The position numbers and the translations under genes were made by a program. The notes beneath the pieces are model-generated. The model made no database searches. It saw nothing but the letters and a program-made list of their open reading frames with translations, and had not been told where the DNA came from. Shown in pieces: positions 5,802 to 7,933 of a stretch of DNA of 7,933 nucleotides. The first letter of the stretch is position 1. Every line of letters begins with the position of its first letter. This DNA is from Candidatus Iainarchaeum sp. (GTDB lineage: Archaea; Iainarchaeota; Iainarchaeia; Iainarchaeales; GCA-2688035): the NCBI GenBank assembly GCA_028712575.1, contig JAQTPU010000035.1, forward strand, positions 1 through 7,933. Reading direction: 5' to 3'.

Positions 5802-7220
5802 TTATTCAATCGCCGGCTTTGAAATTTTTTCCTTTATCTTTGGAAATTCCTTGAACAGTTTTTCCAGTGAAACCAGAAAAGTGTTTTTCTTCCGGCCTGT
5901 TTCAAAGGAATTTTTCAAAACCTCGTTCAAACCGCTTACCGGAATAATTTTTATTTTCGCAAGCTCCGATTTCGGCAGGACAACATCCTGCAGGTTTGCC
6001 TTCGGAATAATGACTTCCTTAAACCCGGCTAAAATTGCTGCCTGGACCTTGCCAGTGACACCGCCGACAGGCAGAACCTCTCCGCGCACGCTTAAACTGC
6101 CTGTCATTGCAAGGCTCTGTTTAATTGGAATTCCTTCCAATGCGCTTATCACTGCTGTTGCAACAGAAACGCTTGCACTGTCCCCTTCAACTCCCTCATA
6201 AGTCTGGAGGAACTGTATATGCAGGTCTCTTGTTGAAATGTCCTTTCCTGAAATCTTTTTTATCAAGGCCGAAACATTCTGCACGGCCTCTTTTGCAATT
6301 TCCCCAAGCTTTCCAGTCGCAATAATCCTGCCCTCGGATTTGCTTGAAGCAGGGGCAATTTCCGCTTCAATCGGCAGGATCATTCCTGCTGAAGTGTCGC
6401 TCATTACTGCAAGGCCGTTCACTCTTCCGACTGCGGAACCCTTGCTCAAATAAACATCATAATCCCTCTTCATTTCAATCATCTTGTCAACCATCTGCTG
6501 TTCCAGAGTCCTTGCCGACATTTTTGCCTGCTTAATGTCCTCAAGCAGTACAACCCCATGGCCTTTTGCCTTTGCAAGGTCCCCCGCAGCCCGCACAAGC
6601 CCGCCCAAATCGCGCAGCTTCAAAGTCAATTTTCCCTTGTGGTCAGCCCTTTTTCTCGCCTCGAAAATAATTTCCTCGACAGCCTCGCTTGAAAAATGAG
6701 GGATTTTTCCGTCCTTCTTGATTTCCTGTGCAACAAACTGGACAATCTTAAACTGGTTTTCCTCTGTGTCAGGCATGTCAACATTCATGTAAAGCTCATA
6801 GCCATAACCCCTTATCCTGGAGCGCAAGGCAGGATGCACTTTTCTCAAATCGTTATAATTGCCTGCCGCAACAAGCACAAAATCGCAGGGAACAGGCTCT
6901 GTGCGTGTCATTGCTCCAGAGCTTAATTCACTCTGGCCCGTAATCGAATATTTTTTTTCCTGCATTGCAGTCAAAAGCTCCTGCTGTGCCTTCGGGGAGA
7001 GCGTTGCAATTTCATCAAGGAAAAGCACTCCTCCGGAAGAACGGTGAATCATGCCTGGCTCCACTCTCAAATGCGGAGGAGTTCCGAGGCCGCCTGAATT
7101 GTGAACCAAAATGTCTTCTACAAAAAGGTTTCCTGTTTCAGTCGTAACATTATACACGTGCCCCTTGAAAGGCATTTTTGAAACTTTTGCAGAAACAGGC
7201 TTGACAGTTTTTTCGCTCAT
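5802..7220 (-). CDS. LonB protease C-terminal half, fused to a split-intein C fragment
   Basis: This encodes the catalytic half of archaeal LonB, the membrane-bound AAA+ protease. Numbered from the ATG at 7220 (472 residues): 1-41 look like a split-intein C fragment. LonB sequence then begins at Ser42 with SGGLGTP, followed by Walker B GGVLFLDE (63-70), sensor 1 AAGNYND (118-124), the arginine-rich HPALRSRIR (129-137), and the S16 protease domain with EGDSAS (Ser348) and GGVTGKVQ (Lys391). The 43-residue Ser-Lys spacing equals that of characterised Lon proteases. The N-terminal domain, Walker A and the membrane segments, which in LonB lie between Walker A and Walker B, are all absent. The frame is open to an ATG at 7259, but the 7220 start is favoured by GTGAT six bases upstream. 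There is an in-frame stop at 7302-7304. A working enzyme requires a separately encoded N half. Confidence 0.92.
   Translation of the reverse strand: MSEKTVKPVSAKVSKMPFKGHVYNVTTETGNLFVEDILVHNSGGLGTPPHLRVEPGMIHRSSGGVLFLDEIATLSPKAQQELLTAMQEKKYSITGQSELSSGAMTRTEPVPCDFVLVAAGNYNDLRKVHPALRSRIRGYGYELYMNVDMPDTEENQFKIVQFVAQEIKKDGKIPHFSSEAVEEIIFEARKRADHKGKLTLKLRDLGGLVRAAGDLAKAKGHGVVLLEDIKQAKMSARTLEQQMVDKMIEMKRDYDVYLSKGSAVGRVNGLAVMSDTSAGMILPIEAEIAPASSKSEGRIIATGKLGEIAKEAVQNVSALIKKISGKDISTRDLHIQFLQTYEGVEGDSASVSVATAVISALEGIPIKQSLAMTGSLSVRGEVLPVGGVTGKVQAAILAGFKEVIIPKANLQDVVLPKSELAKIKIIPVSGLNEVLKNSFETGRKKNTFLVSLEKLFKEFPKIKEKISKPAIE
7098..7220 (-). other. Split-intein C-terminal fragment (Int-C) with splice junction at 7097/7098
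   Basis: The first 41 residues of the LonB ORF match the end of a Hint/intein domain. A basic lead-in (KVSKMPFKG) is followed by block F (VYNVTTETGNLFVED) and block G (ILVHN, then Ser). The penultimate His and terminal Asn needed for Asn cyclisation, and a Ser as the first downstream extein residue, are all present. The residue usually His in block F is not conserved here (GNLFV in place of HNF), as in some other inteins. About 35-40 residues is the usual size of natural Int-C fragments, split at the position where contiguous inteins carry a homing endonuclease. No Int-N blocks A or B occur upstream. Confidence 0.87.
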
Positions 7221-7226
7221 ATTAAT

Positions 7227-7231
7227 ATCAC
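7227..7231 (-). promoter_or_regulatory. Ribosome-binding site for the Int-C/LonB-C gene
   Basis: GTGAT on the minus strand matches the GGTGAT part of the archaeal Shine-Dalgarno sequence and ends six bases before the ATG at 7220. It supports that ATG over the in-frame ATG at 7259, which has no comparable site. Confidence 0.55.
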
Positions 7232-7242
7232 GCTTGAAAAGG

Positions 7243-7272
7243 TTAAAATAATTATGCAAATTGATAATTGTA
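7243..7272 (-). promoter_or_regulatory. AT-rich promoter region of the Int-C/LonB-C gene
   Basis: Two TATA-like stretches are seen on the minus strand: AATTATTTTAA (7243-7253) and TACAATTATCAATTT (7258-7272). The second gives a leader of about 20 bases containing the GTGAT site; the first would make the transcript nearly leaderless. Neither is a perfect consensus, so the choice is open. Confidence 0.35.
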
Positions 7273-7306
7273 CGATTACTTTCGAAAAAGAAACTGGCAG
7301 TTTAAT

Positions 7307-7319
7307 AAAAAGAAAAAAA
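7307..7319 (-). terminator. T-rich terminator after the basic orphan gene
   Basis: Directly after the stop codon of the 148-residue gene the minus strand reads seven T, one C and five T. This is a typical archaeal U-tract terminator and would separate the orphan gene's transcript from that of the split LonB gene. Confidence 0.55.
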
Positions 7320-7766
7320 TTATTTTTTTGCCCGCGTTTTGATTCTTTTCCAAAGCTTTGGGCCGCCTGTTGCAATTCGAACCGCCTTTCCAAGCCTTGA
7401 ACTTCTCAAGCGCTTTGCTCTTGCCAATCTGTTTTCGGAAGCTTCGAAAGCAACTTCTGCTTTTGCGCGTCGGTTTTCTGATTTTTGCAGTTTTTTGGAT
7501 TCTCTGACAAATCGTTGGATTAATTCTCCCGCAGTAGGAAATCTGCTTTCTCCCGGATGACTTTCATTGTACGCAAGCAGGAATTTTTTCCTGTCAGTAT
7601 AAACTCTGGGCCTTTGCAATTCAGCATCTAACTGTGAAAGTGCGCCGTGCACTTTTTGCTTCTGGTTTCTTGCTGCCAACTCCGCATTTATTGCTTTAGT
7701 TTTGGCGCGTTCAGTTCTGTCTTTTGCCCTATTCACGATTCTGCGCAGACTTCCGATTCTTGCCAT
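7320..7766 (-). CDS. Small, very basic helical protein of unknown function
   Basis: I do not recognise a family. The predicted protein has 148 residues, of which 41 are Lys or Arg and only 14 Asp or Glu, and no cysteine. It has no signal peptide or membrane helix. Two stretches look helical and possibly coiled-coil: about 8-50 (Ala, Arg, Lys, Gln-rich) and 80-125 (LIQRFVRESKKLQKSE onward). They are separated by a Pro/Gly/Tyr-containing linker (52-78). The C-terminus (GGPKLWKRIKTRAKK) is strongly positive. Such composition fits nucleic-acid or ribosome binding, but that is inference. The start ATG has TGAT five bases upstream. It lies between an unidentified gene tail and the split LonB gene, all on the minus strand, with its own probable terminators on both sides. 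Confidence 0.65.
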   Translation of the reverse strand: MARIGSLRRIVNRAKDRTERAKTKAINAELAARNQKQKVHGALSQLDAELQRPRVYTDRKKFLLAYNESHPGESRFPTAGELIQRFVRESKKLQKSENRRAKAEVAFEASENRLARAKRLRSSRLGKAVRIATGGPKLWKRIKTRAKK

Positions 7767-7800
7767 TTTTTATCAGATACTATTTTGTTCGATTGAAAAT

Positions 7801-7848
7801 AAAAAAGCGCATGTTTTACCCGCCATCTTTGTATTCGTGCGCTTTTTT
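7801..7848 (-). terminator. 11-bp perfect inverted repeat with T run, overlapping a stop codon
   Basis: AAAAAAGCGCA (7801-7811) and TGCGCTTTTTT (7838-7848) are exact reverse complements separated by 26 bases. In the minus-strand transcript the stem is followed by a U-rich run (TTTTTT, A, TTTT), the layout of a hairpin terminator. The stop codon of the upstream partial gene (7816-7818) lies inside the loop, so the left arm is coding sequence. Confidence 0.5.
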
Positions 7849-7932
7849 GATTTCTTCTTCAAGGCGCTGCTTTTTATTGCCTGCATAGCGCAATGGGAAT
7901 GTTTCATTAAACAAGATTATTTTTCCAAAATG
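7816..7932 (-). CDS. C-terminal tail of an unidentified protein, cut by the window edge
   Basis: An open minus-strand frame enters from the right edge and gives 38 residues before TAA, beginning HFGKIILFNETFPLRYAGN and ending in a charged helix (KKQRLEEEIKKAHEYKDGG). The composition, with a hydrophobic strand followed by an amphipathic Glu/Lys helix, looks like real protein, and the frame ends just before a terminator-like hairpin. No family is recognised. It contains no visible intein, Walker or LonB motif. The other two minus frames were not shown to be better. Confidence 0.5.
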   Translation of the reverse strand, partial: HFGKIILFNETFPLRYAGNKKQRLEEEIKKAHEYKDGG

Positions 7933-7933
7933 C

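Noticed and set aside
5851..6201. Several plus-strand open frames opposite LonB (5851-7147)
   Set aside because: They are antisense to a well conserved coding region and have no ribosome-binding sites or recognisable domains.
5802..7220. LonB fragment as a decaying pseudogene
   Set aside because: The reading frame is intact to the end, all catalytic residues are kept, and the intein end is precise at the splice residues, which would not be expected to survive in a dead gene. It cannot be fully excluded without the partner gene.
7221..7259. Longer LonB-C start at the ATG at 7259 (adds 13 residues)
   Set aside because: The extra residues do not resemble intein sequence and no ribosome-binding site precedes that ATG, whereas the ATG at 7220 has GTGAT at a good spacing.

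Overview
The window is archaeal. The evidence is the gene content: RNA polymerase subunit RpoL, the exosome cap subunit Csl4 with its zinc ribbon, an ER/archaeal-type signal peptidase with a Ser/His active site, DUF99 and DUF373 proteins, and an archaeal LonB-type protease. There are also archaeal-looking TATA boxes, very short leaders, and T-rich ends instead of bacterial promoters. Dense packing, many small genes and a gene broken at an intein suggest a reduced-genome lineage such as DPANN (for example Diapherotrites or Micrarchaeota). That placement is an inference; the sequence shown does not prove it.

Layout. Positions 117-2483 hold a four-gene minus-strand operon read in the order csl4, rpoL, DUF99, signal peptidase. 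A 134-bp AT-rich divergent promoter region (2484-2617) separates it from a plus-strand SpoIIM/DUF95-family membrane protein (2618-3505). That gene converges, with a 2-bp gap, on a minus-strand SPFH/stomatin protein (3508-4476). A second divergent promoter region (4477-4562) serves the SPFH gene and a plus-strand DUF373 membrane protein (4563-5795). The DUF373 gene converges, with a 6-bp gap, on the minus-strand LonB gene (5802-7220). Beyond LonB, also on the minus strand, lie a small very basic orphan gene (7320-7766) and the tail of an unidentified gene running off the right edge (7816-7932).

Main discovery candidate: the LonB gene encodes only the C-terminal half of the protease. It has Walker B, sensor 1, arginine-rich sensor/finger region and the Ser/Lys proteolytic site, but no N-terminal domain, no Walker A and no membrane segments. 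In their place the ORF opens with about 41 residues that look like the C-terminal fragment of a split intein, ending in the splice motif His-Asn followed by Ser. The Ser starts the conserved SGGLGTP stretch of LonB. It has its own start codon, a GTGAT ribosome-binding site, an in-frame upstream stop and a T-rich terminator just upstream. The natural reading is that LonB in this organism is encoded by two separate genes and joined by protein trans-splicing. The N-terminal partner is not in this window.

The genes between 2618 and 7220 are mostly membrane-associated (SpoIIM-like, SPFH, DUF373, LonB, which is normally membrane-anchored). The SPFH-LonB proximity recalls the bacterial pairing of SPFH proteins with the membrane protease FtsH, but here it is only a neighbourhood hint because the genes are on different transcripts. 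No rRNA, tRNA, CRISPR array, insertion sequence or origin was recognised. The only untranslated stretches over 100 bp are 1-116 (probable terminator plus an undecidable edge) and 2484-2617 (promoters).
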